Assembly: GCF_937616625.2 (NCBI RefSeq)
Contig: NC_065572.1
Span: 39,645,653-39,709,652 of the forward strand
Length of the DNA: 64,000 bases
Direction: 5' to 3'
From: Mercurialis annua
Lineage: Eukaryota > Streptophyta > Magnoliopsida > Malpighiales > Euphorbiaceae
Under the pieces are notes generated by a model. The model was not told the DNA's origin. It saw only the letters and a list, made by a program, of their open reading frames with translations, and made no database searches. Made by a program: the position numbers and the translations under genes. Positions 1 through 13,939 of this stretch are shown one piece after another (positions within the stretch are counted from its first letter, which is position 1; every line of letters starts with the position of its first letter).

Positions 1-3000
1 AACGTTACGAAACAAATCCAAACGTTACACCTTTTCAGCAATTTAAGCCAAACGTTTACAAACGTTACCAAACAAATCCAAACTTTTTTCCATTTCAGCG
101 ATTGAAGCCAAACCTTTGGAAATTAAACCAAACGTTTCCCCTTTATAGTGATTTAAGTCAAACGTTTACAAACGTTACAGAACAAAAACAAACGTTTCAC
201 CTTTTTAGTGATTTAAGCCAAACGTTTAAAACGTTATGAAACAAATCAAAGCATTTCACCATTTTAGCAATTTAAGCCAAACGTTTTTAAACGTTACAAA
301 ACAAATCCAACCGTTTCACCTTTTTAGCGATTTAAGCCAAACATTTACAAACGTTACGAAACAAATCCAAACGTTTCACCTTTTTAGCGATTTAAGCCAA
401 ACGTTTACAAAGGTTAAGAAAGAAATCAAAATGTTTCACCTTTTTATCAATTTAAGCCAAACGTTTACAAACGTTATGAAACAAATCCAAGCATTTTACC
501 TTTTTAGAATTGAAGCCAAACGTTTACAAACGATACGAAACAAATCCAAACATTTCAGGTTTTTAGCGATTTAAGCCAAAAATTACAAACGTTACGAAAT
601 AAATCCAAACATTTCACCTTTTTAGCGATTTAAGCCTAACGTTTAGAAAGGTTATGAAACAAATCCAAACGTTTCAACTTTTTAGCAATCAAAGCCAAAC
701 GTTTATAAAGGTTAAGAAACAAATCAAAATGTTTCACCTTTTTAGCAAATTAAGCCAAATATTTACAAACGTTTCGAAACAAATCCAAGCGTTTCCCCTT
801 TTTAGCGATTGAAGCCAAACATTTAGAAATGTTACGAAACAAATCCAAACATTTCACATTTTTAGCAATTTAAGCCACAAGTTAATGAACGTTGCGAAAC
901 AAATCCAAACATTTCACCTTTTTAACGATATAAGCCAAATGTTTACAAAGGTTATGAAACAAATCCAAACGTTTCACCTTTTTAGCAATTTAAGCCAAAC
1001 GTTTACAAAGGTTAAGAAACAAATCAAAATGTTTCACCTTTTTATCAATTTAAGCCAAACGTTTACAAACGTTACGAAACAAATCCAGGCATTTCACCTT
1101 TTTAGAGATTGAAGCCAAACGTTTACAAACGATACGAAACAAATCCAAACATTTCAGGTTTTTAGCGATTTAAGCCAAAAATGACAAACGTTACGAAATA
1201 AATCCAAACATTTCACCTTTTTAGCGATTTAAGCCTAACGTTTAGAAAGGTTATGAAACAAATCCAAACGTTTCAACTTTTTAGCAATCAAAGCCAAACG
1301 TTTATAAAGGTTAAGAAACAAATCAAAATGTTTCACCTTTTTAGCAAATTAAGCCAAATATTTACAAACGTTTCGAAACAAATCCAAGCGTTTCCCCTTT
1401 TTAGCGATTGAAGCCAAACGTTTAGAAATGTTACGAAACAAATCCAAACATTTCACATTTTTAGCAATTTAAGCCACAAGTTAATGAACGTTACGAAACA
1501 AATCCAAACATTTCACCTTTTTAACAATTTAAGCCAAATGTTTACAAAGGTTATGAAACAAATCCAAACGTTTCACCTTTTTAGCAATTTAAGCCAAACG
1601 TTTACAAAGGTTAAGAAACAAATTAAAATGTTTCACCTTTTTAGCAATTTAAGCCAAACATGTACAAACGTTACGAAACAAATCCAACCGTTTCACCTTT
1701 TTAGCGATATAAGCCAAATATTTACAAACGTTATGAAACAAATCCAAACGTTTCACCTTTTTAGCAATTTAAGCCAAACATTTACAAAGGTTAAGAAACA
1801 AATCAAAATGTTTCACCTTTTGAGCAATTTAAGCCAAATGTTTACAAACGTTTCGAAACAAATCCAAGCGTTTCACCTTTTTAGCGATTGAAGACAAAAG
1901 TTTATAAACGTTACGAAACAAATCTAAACATTTCACGTTTTTAGCGATTTAAGCCAAAAGTTTACAAACCTTACGAAACAAATCCAAACGTTTCCCCATT
2001 TTAGAAATTTAAGTCATACGTGTAAAACGTTATGAAACAAATCCAAACGTTTCACCTTTTGAGCAATTTAAGCCAAACGTTTACAAACGTTACGAAACAA
2101 ATCCAAACGTTACACCTTTTCAGCGATTTAAGCCAAACGTTTACAAACGTTACCAAACAAATCCAAACTTTTTTCCATTTCAGCGATTGAAGCCAAACCT
2201 TTGGAAATTAAACCAAACGTTTCCCCTTTATAGTGATTTAAGTCAAACGTTTACAAACGTTACAGAACAAAAACAAACGTTTCACCTTTTTAGTGATTTA
2301 AGCCAAACGTTTAAAACGTTATGAAACAAATCAAAGCATTCCACCATTTTAGCAATTTAAGCCAAACGTTTTTAAACGTTACAAAACAAATCCAACCGTT
2401 TCACCTTTTTAGCGATATAAGCCAAACATTTACAAACGTTACGAAACAAATCCAAACGTTTCACCTTTTTAGCAATTTAAGCCAAACGTTTACAAAGGTT
2501 AAGAAAGAAATCAAAATGTTTCACCTTTTTATCAATTTAAGCCAAACGTTTACAAACGTTATGAAACAAATCCAAGCATTTTACCTTTTTAGAATTGAAG
2601 CCAAACGTTTACAAACGATACGAAACAAATCCAAACATTTCAGGTTTTTAGCGATTTAAGCCAAAAATTACAAACGTTACGAAATAAATCCAAACATTTC
2701 ACCTTTTTAGCGATTTAAGCCTAACGTTTAGAAAGGTTATGAAACAAATCCAAACGTTTCAACTTTTTAGCAATCAAAGCCAAACGTTTATAAAGGTTAA
2801 GAAACAAATCAAAATGTTTCACCTTTTTAGCAAATTAAGCCAAATATTTACAAACGTTTCGAAACAAATCCAAGCGTTTCCCCTTTTTAGCGATTGAAGC
2901 CAAACGTTTAGAAATGTTACGAAACAAATCCAAACATTTCACATTTTTAGCAATTTAAGCCACAAGTTAATGAACGTTACGAAACAAATCCAAACATTTC

Positions 3001-3765
3001 ACCTTTTTAACGATATAAGCCAAATGTTTACAAAGGTTATGAAACAAATCCAAATGTTTCACCTTTTTAGCAATTTAAGCCAAACGTTTACAAAGGTTAA
3101 GAAACAAATCAAAATGTTTCACCTTTTTATCAATTTAAGCCAAACGTTTACAAACGTTACGAAACAAATCCAAGCATTTCACCTTTTTAGAGATTGAAGC
3201 CAAACGTTTACAAACGATACGAAACAAATCCAAACATTTCAGGTTTTTAGCGATTTAAGCCAAAAGTTTACAAACGTTACGAAATAAATCCAAACATTTC
3301 ACCTTTTTAGCGATTTAAGCCTAACGTTTACAAAGGATATGAAACAAATCCAAACGTTTCAACTTTTTAGCAATCAAAGCCAAACGTTTATAAAGGTTAA
3401 GAAACAAATCAAAATGTTTCACCTTTTTAGCAAATTAAGCCAAATATTTACAAACGTTTCGAAACAAATCCAAGCGTTTCCCCTTTTTAGCGATTGAAGC
3501 CAAACGTTTAGAAATGTTACGAAACAAATCCAAACATTTCACATTTTTAGCAATTTAAGCCACAAGTTAATGAACGTTACGAAACAAATCCAAACATTTC
3601 ACCTTTTTAACGATTTAAGCCAAATGTTTACAAAGGTTATGAAACAAATCCAAACGTTTCACCTTTTTAGCAATTTAAGCCAAACGTTTACAAAGGTTAA
3701 GAAACAAATTAAAATGTTTCACCTTTTTAGCAATTTAAGCCAAACATTTACAACCGTTACGAAAC
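1..3765 (+). repeat. Higher-order satellite duplication, period ~2085 bp
   Basis: Positions 1-1680 and 2086-3765 match with an offset of about 2085 bp and only scattered substitutions. Inside each copy a ten-monomer block of about 600 bp is also repeated, for example the stretches around 519 and 1118, and again around 2604 and 3203. This is a nested higher-order organisation produced by successive unequal exchange or segmental duplication. Confidence 0.85.
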
Positions 3766-5139
3766 AAATCCAAACATTTCACCTTTTTAGCGAATTTAAA
3801 CCAAAAGTTTACAAACGTTACTTAACGTTTGCAAACATTTTACCTTTTTAGCGATTTCAGCCAAACGTTTACAAAGGTTATGAAACAAATCCAAACGTTT
3901 CACCTTTTTAGCAATCTAAGCCAAACGTATACAAACATTACGAAACAAATCCAAGCGTTTCACCTTTTTAGCACTTTAAGCCAAACGTTTACTAAACAAA
4001 TACAAACGTTTCACCTTTTAAGTGATTTACGCCAAACGTTTACAAAGGTTATGAAACGAATCCAAACGTGTTACCTTTTTAGCAATTAAAGCCAAACGTT
4101 TACAAACCTTTTTAGTGATTTATGCCAAACGTTTACAAACGTTACGAAAACAAATTTAAACGTTTCCCGTTTTTTAGCGATTGAAGCCAAAACTTTACAA
4201 ACGTTACGAAGCAAATCCAAACGTTTCACCTTTTTAGCGATTGAAGTCAAACGTTTACAAACGTTACGAAAGAAATCCAAACATTTCACGTTTTAAGCGA
4301 TTTAAGCCAAAAGTTTACAAACGTTACGAAACAAATCCAAATATTTCACCTTTTCAGCAATTTAAGCCAAACGTATACAAAGGTTATGAAACAAATCCAA
4401 ACGTTTCACCTTTTTAGCAATTCAAACCAAACATTTACAAAGGTTAAGAAACAAGTCAAAATGTTTCACCTTTTGAGCAATTTAAGCCAAATGTTTACAA
4501 ACGTTTCGAAACAAATCCAAGCGTTTCACCTTTTTAGCGATTGAAGCCAAACGTTTATAAACGTTACGAAACAAATCCAAACATTTCACGTTTTTAGAGA
4601 TTTAAGCCAAAAGTATACAAACCTTACGAAACAAATCCAAACGTTTCCCCATTTTAGCAATTTAAGTCACACGTTTAAAACGTTATGAAACAAATCCAAA
4701 CGTTTCACCTTTTGAGCAATTTAAGCCAAACGTTTACAAACGTTACGAAACAAATCCAAACGTTACACCTTTTTAGAGATTTAAGCCAAACGTTTACATA
4801 CGTTACCAAACAAATCCAAATGTTTTTCCATTTTAACGATTGAAGCCAAACCTTTGGAAATTAAACCAAACGTTTCCCCTTTATAGTGATTTAAGTCAAA
4901 CGTTTACAAACGTTACGGAACAAAAACAAACGTTTCACGATTTAAGCCAAAATGTTACAAAGGTTAAGAAACAAATCAAAATGTTTCACCTTTTTATCTA
5001 TTCAAGCCAAACGTTTACAAACGTTACGAAACAAATCCAAGCATTTCACCTTTTTAGGGATTGAAGCCAAACGTTTACGAACGATACGAAACAAATGCAA
5101 ACATTTCTCGTTTTTAGCGATTTAAGCCAAAAGTTTACA

Positions 5140-7760
5140 AACGTTACGAAACAAATCCAAACATTTCACCTTTTGAGCGATTTAAGCCAAATGTTTACAA
5201 AGGTTATGCAACAAATCCAAACGTTTCAACTTTTTAGCAATTAAAGCCAAACGTTTATAAAGGTTAAGAAACAAATCAAAATGTTTCACCTTTTTAGAAA
5301 ATTAAGCCAAATGCTTACAAACGTTTCGAAACAAATCCAAGCGTTTCACCTTTTTAGCGATTGATGCTAAACGTTTACAAACGCTACGAAACAAATCCAA
5401 ACATTTCACATTTTTAGCGATTTAAGCCAAAAGTTTACGAACGTTACGAAACAAATCCAAACATTTCACCTTTTCAGCGATTTAAGCCAAACGTTTACAA
5501 AGGTTATGAAACAAATCCAAGCATTTCACCTTTTTAGCAATTAAAGCCAAACGTTTATAAAGGTTAAGAAACAAATCAAAATGTTTCACCTTTTTAGCAA
5601 ATTAAGCCAAATATTTACAAACGTTTCGAAAAAAATACAAGCGTTTCACCTTTTTAGCGATTGAAGCCAAACGTTTACAAATGTTACGAAACAAATCCAA
5701 AAGTTTCACCTTTTTAGCAATTTAAGCCAAACGTTTACAAAGGTTAAGAAACAAATCAAAATGTTTCACCTTTTTAGCAATTTAAGCCAAACATTTACAA
5801 ACGTTACGAAATAAATCCAAACATTTCACCTTTTTAGCTATTTAAACCAAAAGTTTACAAACGTTACTTAACATTTGCAAACATTTCACCTTTTTTGCAA
5901 TTTAAGCCAAACCTTTTCAAAGGTTATGAAACAAATCCAAACGTTTCACCTTTTTAGCAATTTAAGCCAAACGTATACAAAGGTTAAGAAACAAATCTAA
6001 ATTTTTCACCTTTTTAGCAGTTTAAGCCAAACGTTTACAAACGTTACGAAACAAATCCAAGAGTTTCACCTTTTTAGCACTTTAAGCCAAACGTTTACAA
6101 ATGTTACGAAACAAATCCAAACGTTTCACCTTTTTAGTGATTTACGCCAAACGTTTACAAAGGTTATGAAACGAATCCAAACGTTTTACCATTTTAGCAA
6201 TTGAAGCCAAATGTTTACAAACCTTTTTAGTGATTTATGCCAAACGTTTACAAACGTTACGAAAACAAATTTAAACGTTTCCCCTTTTTTAGCGATTGAA
6301 GCCAAACGTTTACAAACGTTACGAAGCAAATCCAAACGTTTCACCTTTTTAGCGATTGAAGCCAAACGTTTACAAACGTTACTAAACAAATCCAAACATT
6401 TCACATTTTTAGCAATTTAAGCCAAACGTTTACAAACGTTACGAAACAAATCCAAACATTTCACCTTTTGAGCGATTTAAGCCAAACGTTTACAAAGGTT
6501 ATGCAACAAATCCAAACGTTTCAACTTTTTAGCAATTAAAGCCAAACGTTCATAAAGGTTAAGAAACAAATCAAAATGTTTCACCTTTTTAGAAAATTAA
6601 GCCAAATGTTTACAAACGTTTCGAAACAAATCCAAGCGTTTCACCTTTTTAGCGATTGATGCTAAACGTTTACAAACGCTACGAAACAAATCCAAACATT
6701 TCACATTATTAGCGATTTAAGCCAAAAGTTTACGAACGTTACGAAACAAATCCAAACATTTCACCTTTTCAGCGATTTAAGCCAAACGTTTACAAAGGTT
6801 ATGAAACAAATCCAAGCATTTCACCTTTTTAGCAATTAAAGCCAAACGTTTATAAAGGTTAAGAAACAAATCAAAATGTTTCACCTTTTTAGCAAATTAA
6901 GCCAAATATTTACAAACGTTTCGAAAAAAATACAAGCGTTTCACCTTTTTAGCGATTGAAGCCAAACGTTTACAAATGTTTCGAAACAAATCCAAAAGTT
7001 TCACCTTTTTAGCAATTTAAGCCAAACGTTTACAAAGGTTAAGAAACAAATCAAAATGTTTCACCTTTTTAGCAATTTAAGCCAAACATTTACAAACGTT
7101 ACGAAATAAATCCAAACATTTCACCTTTTTAGCTATTTAAACCAAAAGTTTACAAACGTTACTTAACATTTGCAAACATTTCACCTTTTTTGCAATTTAA
7201 GCCAAACCTTTTCAAAGGTTATGAAACAAATCCAAACGTTTCACCTTTTTAGCAATTTAAGCCAAACGTATACAAAGGTTAAGAAACAAATCTAAATTTT
7301 TCACCTTTTTAGCAGTTTAAGCCAAACGTTTACAAACGTTACGAAACAAATCCAAGAGTTTCACCTTTTTAGCACTTTAAGCCAAACGTTTACAAATGTT
7401 ACGAAACAAATCCAAACGTTTCACCTTTTTAGTGATTTACGCCAAACGTTTACAAAGGTTATGAAACGAATCCAAACGTTTTACCATTTTAGCAATTGAA
7501 GCCAAATGTTTACAAACCTTTTTAGTGATTTATGCCAAACGTTTACAAACGTTACGAAAACAAATTTAAACGTTTCCCCTTTTTTAGTGATTGAAGCCAA
7601 ACGTTTACAAACGTTACGAAGCAAATCCAAACGTTTCACCTTTTTAGCGATTGAAGCCAAACGTTTACAAACGTTACTAAACAAATCCAAACATTTCACA
7701 TTTTTAGCAATTTAAGCCAAACGTTTACAAACGTTACGAAACAAATCCAAACATTTCACC
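5140..7760 (+). repeat. Higher-order satellite duplication, period ~1295 bp
   Basis: The two halves, about 5150-6444 and 6445-7760, align with an offset of 1295 bp. Diagnostic variants occur in both, such as GGTTATGCAAC near 5200 and 6495 and ACTTAACATTTGCAAAC near 5865 and 7160. The period is not an exact multiple of 60, so the unit includes deleted monomers. Confidence 0.85.
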
Positions 7761-7779
7761 TTTTCAGCGATTTAAGCCA

Positions 7780-10700
7780 AACATTTACAAAGGTAATGAA
7801 ACAAATCCAAACGTTTCACCTTTTTAGCAATTTAAGCCAAACATTTACAAAGGTTAAGAAACAAATCAAAATGTTTCACCTTTTGAGCAATTTAAGCCAA
7901 ATGTTTACAAACGTTTCGAAACAAATCCAAGCGTTTCACCTTTTTAGCGATTTAAGCCAAAAGTTTACAAACGTTACGAAACAAATCCAAACATTTCACG
8001 TTTTTAGCGATTTAAGCCAAAAGTTTACAAATCGTACAAAATAAATCCAATCGTTTCCCCATTTTAGCAATTTAAGTCATACGTTTAAAACGTTATGAAT
8101 CAAATCCAAACGTTTCCCCTTTTGAGCAAATTAAGCCAAACGTTTACAAACGTTACGAAACAAATCCAAACGTTACACCTTTTCAGCGATTTAAGCTTAA
8201 CGTTTTCAAACGTTACCAAACAAATCCAAACTTTTTTCCATTTCAGCGATTGAAGCCAAACCTTTGGAAATTAAACCAAACGTTTCCCCTTTATAGTGAT
8301 TTAAGTCAAACATTTGCAAACGTTACGGAACAAAAACAAACGTTTCACCTTTTTAGTGATTTAAGCCAAACGTTTAAAACGTTATGAAACAAATCAAAGC
8401 ATTTCACCATTTTAGCAATTTAAGCCAAACGTTTTTAAACGTTACAAAACAAATCCAACCGTTTCACCTTTTTAGAGATTTAGGCGGACGTTTACAAACT
8501 TTACGAAATAAATCCAAACGTTTCGCCTTTTTAGCAATTTAAGCCAAACGTTTACAAAGGTTAAGAAACAAATCAATATGTTTCACGTTTTTAGCTATAC
8601 AAGCCAAACGTTTACAAACGTTACGAAACAAATCCAAGCATTTCACCCTTTTAGAGATTGAAGCCAAACGTTTACAAACGATACGATACAAATGCAAACA
8701 TTTCACGTTTATAGCGATTTAAGCCAAAAGTTTACAAACATTACGAAACAAATCCAAACATTCCACCTTTTCAGAAATTTAAGCCAAACGTTTACAAAGG
8801 TTATGAAACAAATCCGAACGTTTCCCCTTTTTAGAAATTTAAGCCAAACGTTTACAAAGGTTAAGAAGCAAATCAAAATGTTTCACCTTTTGAGCAATTT
8901 AAGGCAAATGTTTAAAAACGTTTCGAAACAAATCCAAGTGTTTCACCTTTTTAGCGATTGAAGCCAAACGTTTACAAACGTTACGAAACAAATCCAAACA
9001 TTTCACGTTTTTAGCGATTTAAGCCAAAAGTTTATAAACGTTACGAAACAAATCCAAACGTTCCCCATTTTAGCAATTTAAGCCATACGTTTAAAGCGTT
9101 ATGAAACAAATGCAAACATTTCACCTTTTGAGTAATTTAAGCCAAACGTTTACAAACGTTACAAAACAAATCCAAACGTTACACCTTTTTAGCGATTTAA
9201 GCCAAACGTATACAAACGTTACCAAACAAATCCAAACTTTTTTCCATTTTACCGATTGAAGCCAAACCTTTGGAAATTAAACCAAACGTTTCCCCTTTAT
9301 AGTGATTTAATTCAAACGTTATGGAACAAAAACAAACATTTCACCTTTTTAGTGATTTAAGCCAAACGTTTAAAACATTATGAAAAAAATCAATGCATTT
9401 CACCTTTTTAGCAATTTAAGCCAAACGTTTTTAAACGTTACAAAACAAATCCAACCGTTTCACCTTTTTAGCGATTTAAGCCAAACGTTTACAAACGTTA
9501 CGAAACAAATCCAAACGTTTCACCTTTTTAGCAATTTAAGCCAAACGTTTACAAAGGTTAAGAAACAAATCAAAATGTTTCACCTTTTTATCAATTTAAG
9601 CCAAACGTTTACAAACGTTACGAAACAAATCCAAGCATTTCACCTTTTTAGAATTGAAGCCAAACGTTTACAAACGATACGAAACAAATCCAAACATTTC
9701 ACGTTTTTAGCGATTTAAGCCAAAAGTTTACAAACGTTACGAAACAAATCCAAACATTTCACCTTTTTAGCGATTTAAGCCAAAGGTTTACGAACGTTAC
9801 GAAACAAATCCAAACATTTCACCTTTTTAACGAGTTAAGCCAAACGTTTACAAAGGTTATGAAACAAATCCAAACGTTTCACCTTTTTATCAATTTAAGC
9901 CAAACGTTTACAAAGGTTAAGAAGCAAATCAAAATGTTTCACCTTTTGAGCAATTTAAGGCAAATGTTTAAAAACGTTTCGAAACAAATCCAAGCGTTTC
10001 ACCTTTTTAGCGATTGAAGCCAAACGTTTACAAACGTTACGAAACAAATCCAAACATTTCACGTTTTTAGCGATTTAAGCCAAAAGTTTATAAACGTTAC
10101 GAAACAAATCCAAACGTTCCCCATTTTAGCAATTTAAGCCATACGTTTAAAGCGTTATGAAACAAATGCAAACATTTCACCTTTTGAGTAATTTAAGCCA
10201 AACGTTTACAAACGTTACAAAACAAATCCAAACGTTACACCTTTTTAGCGATTTAAGCCAAACGTATACAAACGTTACCAAACAAATCCAAACTTTTTTC
10301 CATTTTACCGATTGAAGCCAAACCTTTGGAAATTAAACCAAACGTTTCCCCTTTATAGTGATTTAATTCAAACGTTATGGAACAAAAACAAACATTTCAC
10401 CTTTTTAGTGATTTAAGCCAAACGTTTAAAACATTATGAAAAAAATCAATGCATTTCACCTTTTTAGCAATTTAAGCCAAACGTTTTTAAACGTTACAAA
10501 ACAAATCCAACCGTTTCACCTTTTTAGCGATTTAAGCCAAACGTTTACAAACGTTACGAAACAAATCCAAACGTTTCACCTTTTTAGCAATTTAAGCCAA
10601 ACGTTTACAAAGGTTAAGAAACAAATCAAAATGTTTCACCTTTTTATCAATTTAAGCCAAACGTTTACAAACGTTACGAAACAAATCCAAGCATTTCACC

Positions 10701-13260
10701 TTTTTAGAATTGAAGCCAAACGTTTACAAACGATACGAAACAAATCCAAACATTTCACGTTTTTAGCGATTTAAGCCAAAAGTTTACAAACGTTACGAAA
10801 CAAATCCAAACATTTCACCTTTTTAGCGATTTAAGCCAAAGGTTTACGAACGTTACGAAACAAATCCAAACATTTCACCTTTTTAACGAGTTAAGCCAAA
10901 CGTTTACAAAGGTTATGAAACAAATCCAAACGTTTCACCTTTTTATCAATTTAAGCCAAACGTTTACAAAGGTTAAGAAACAAATCAAAATGTTTCACCT
11001 TTTTAGCAATTTAAGCCAAACGTTTACAAACGTTACGAAACAAATCCAAACATTTCACCTTTTTAGCGATTTAAGCTAAACGTTTACAAAGGTTGTGAAA
11101 CAAATCCAAACGTTTCACCTTTTTAGCAATTTAAGCCAAACGTATACAAAGGTTAAGAAACAAATCCAAATGTTTCACCTTTCTAGCAGCTTAAGCCAAA
11201 TGTTTACAAACGTTTCGAAACAAATCCAAGCGTTTCACCATTTTAGCGATTTAAGCCAAAAGTTTACAAACGTTACGAAACAAATCCAAACATTTCACGT
11301 TTTTAGCGATTTAAGCCAAAAGTTTACAAATCGTACAAAATAAATCCAAACGTTTCCCCATTTTAGCAATTTAAGTCATACGTTTAAAACGTTATGAATC
11401 AAATCCAAACGTTTCCCCTTTTGAGCAAATTAAGCCAAACGTTTACAAACGTTACGAAACAAATCCAAACGTTACACCTTTTCAGCGATTTAAGCTTAAC
11501 GTTTTCAAACGTTACCAAACAAATCCAAACTTTTTTCCATTTCAGCGATTAAAGCCAAACCTTTGGAAATTAAACCAAACGTTTCCCCTTTATAGCTATT
11601 TAAGTCAAACATTTGCAAACGTTACGGAACAAAAACAAACGTTTCACCTTTTTAGTGATTTAAGCCAAACGTTTAAAACGTTATGAAACAAATCAAAGCA
11701 TTTCACCATTTTAGCAATTTAAGCCAAACGTTTTTAAATGTTACAAAACAAATCCAACCGTTTCACCTTTTTAGAGATTTAGGCGGACGTTTACAAACTT
11801 TACGAAATAAATCCAAACGTTTCGCCTTTTTAGCAATTTAAGCCAAACGTTTACAAAGGTTAAGAAACAAATCAATATGTTTCACGTTTTTAGCTATACA
11901 AGCCAAACGTTTACAAACGTTACGAAACAAATCCAAGCATTTCACCCTTTTAGAGATTGAAGCCAAACGTTTACAAACGATACGATACAAATGCAAACAT
12001 TTCACGTTTTTAGCGATTTAAGCCAAAAGTTTACAAACGTTACGAAACAAATCCAAACATTCCACCTTTTCAGAAATTTAAGCCAAACGTTTACAAAGGT
12101 TATGAAACAAATCCAAACGTTTCCCCTTTTTAGAAATTTAAGCCAAACGTTTACAAAGGTTAAGAAGCAAATCAAAATGTTTCACCTTTTGAGCAATTTA
12201 AGGCAAATGTTTAAAAACGTTTCGAAACAAATCCAAGCGTTTCACCTTTTTAGCGATTGAAGCCAAACGTTTACAAACGTTACGAAACAAATCCAAACAT
12301 TTCACGTTTTTAGCGATTTAAGCCAAAAGTTTATAAACGTTACGAAACAAATCCAAACGTTCCCCATTTTAGCAATTTAAGCCATACGTTTAAAGCGTTA
12401 TGAAACAAATGCAAACATTTCACCTTTTGAGTAATTTAAGCCAAACGTTTACAAACGTTACAAAACAAATCCAAACGTTACACCTTTTTAGCGATTTAAG
12501 CCAAACGTATACAAACGTTACCAAACAAATCCAAACTTTTTTCCATTTTACCGATTGAAGCCAAACCTTTGGAAATTAAACCAAACGTTTCCCCTTTATA
12601 GTGATTTAATTCAAACGTTATGGAACAAAAACAAACATTTCACCTTTTTAGTGATTTAAGCCAAACGTTTAAAACATTATGAAAAAAATCAATGCATTTC
12701 ACCTTTTTAGCAATTTAAGCCAAACGTTTTTAAACGTTACAAAACAAATCCAACCGTTTCACCTTTTTAGCGATTTAAGCCAAACGTTTACAAACGTTAC
12801 GAAACAAATCCAAACGTTTCACCTTTTTAGCAATTTAAGCCAAACGTTTACAAAGGTTAAGAAACAAATCAAAATGTTTCACCTTTTTATCAATTTAAGC
12901 CAAACGTTTACAAACGTTACGAAACAAATCCAAGCATTTCACCTTTTTAGAATTGAAGCCAAACGTTTACAAACGATACGAAACAAATCCAAACATTTCA
13001 CGTTTTTAGCGATTTAAGCCAAAAGTTTACAAACGTTACGAAACAAATCCAAACATTTCACCTTTTTAGCGATTTAAGCCAAAGGTTTACGAACGTTACG
13101 AAACAAATCCAAACATTTCACCTTTTTAACGAGTTAAGCCAAACGTTTACAAAGGTTATGAAACAAATCCAAACGTTTCACCTGTTTATCAATTTAAGCC
13201 AAACGTTTACAAAGGTTAAGAAACAAATCAAAATGTTTCACCTTTTTAGCAATTTAAGCC
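7780..13260 (+). repeat. Higher-order satellite duplications, periods ~3299 and ~1056 bp
   Basis: Positions about 7796-9900 recur at 11095-13200 with an offset of 3299 bp. Within the span, about 8880-9935 is also repeated at 9936-10990 with an offset of 1056 bp, so the stretch starting near 9380 is present three times (9380, 10436, 12679) almost unchanged. The rare variant TAGGCGGACGTTTAC at about 8482 and 11781 marks the larger duplication. Confidence 0.85.
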
Positions 13261-13939
13261 AAACGTTTACAAACGTTACGAAACAAATCCAAACATTTCA
13301 CCTTTTTAGCGATTTAAGCTAAACGTTTACAAAGGTTGTGAAACAAATCCAAACGTTTCACCTTTTTAGCAATTTAAGCCAAACGTATACAAAGGTTAAG
13401 AAACAAATCCAAATGTTTCACCTTTCTAGCAGCTTAAGCCAAACGTTTACAAATGTTATGAAACAAATCCAAGCGTTTTACCTTTTTAGAAATTTAAGCC
13501 AAACGTTTACAAACGTTACGAATCAAATCCAAACGTTTTACTTTTTTAGAATTTTACGGCAAACGTTTACAAAGGTTATGAAACGAATCCAAACGTTTCT
13601 CCTTTTTAGCAATTAAAGCCAAACGTTTACAAACCTTTTTAGCGATTTATGCTAAACGTTTACAAACGTTACGAAAACAAATTTAAACGGTTCCCCTTGT
13701 TTTAGCGATTGAAGCCAAACGTTTCACCTTTTTCGCGATTGAAGCCAAACGTTTATAAATGTTACGAAGCAAATCCAAAAGTTTCACCTTTTTAGCGATT
13801 GAAGCCAAACGTTTACAAACGTTAGGAAACAAATCCAAACATTTCACGTTTTTAGCGATTTAAGCCAAAAGATTACAAACGTTACGAAACAAATCTAAAC
13901 ATTTCACCTTTTCAGCGATTTAAGCCAAACGTTTACAAA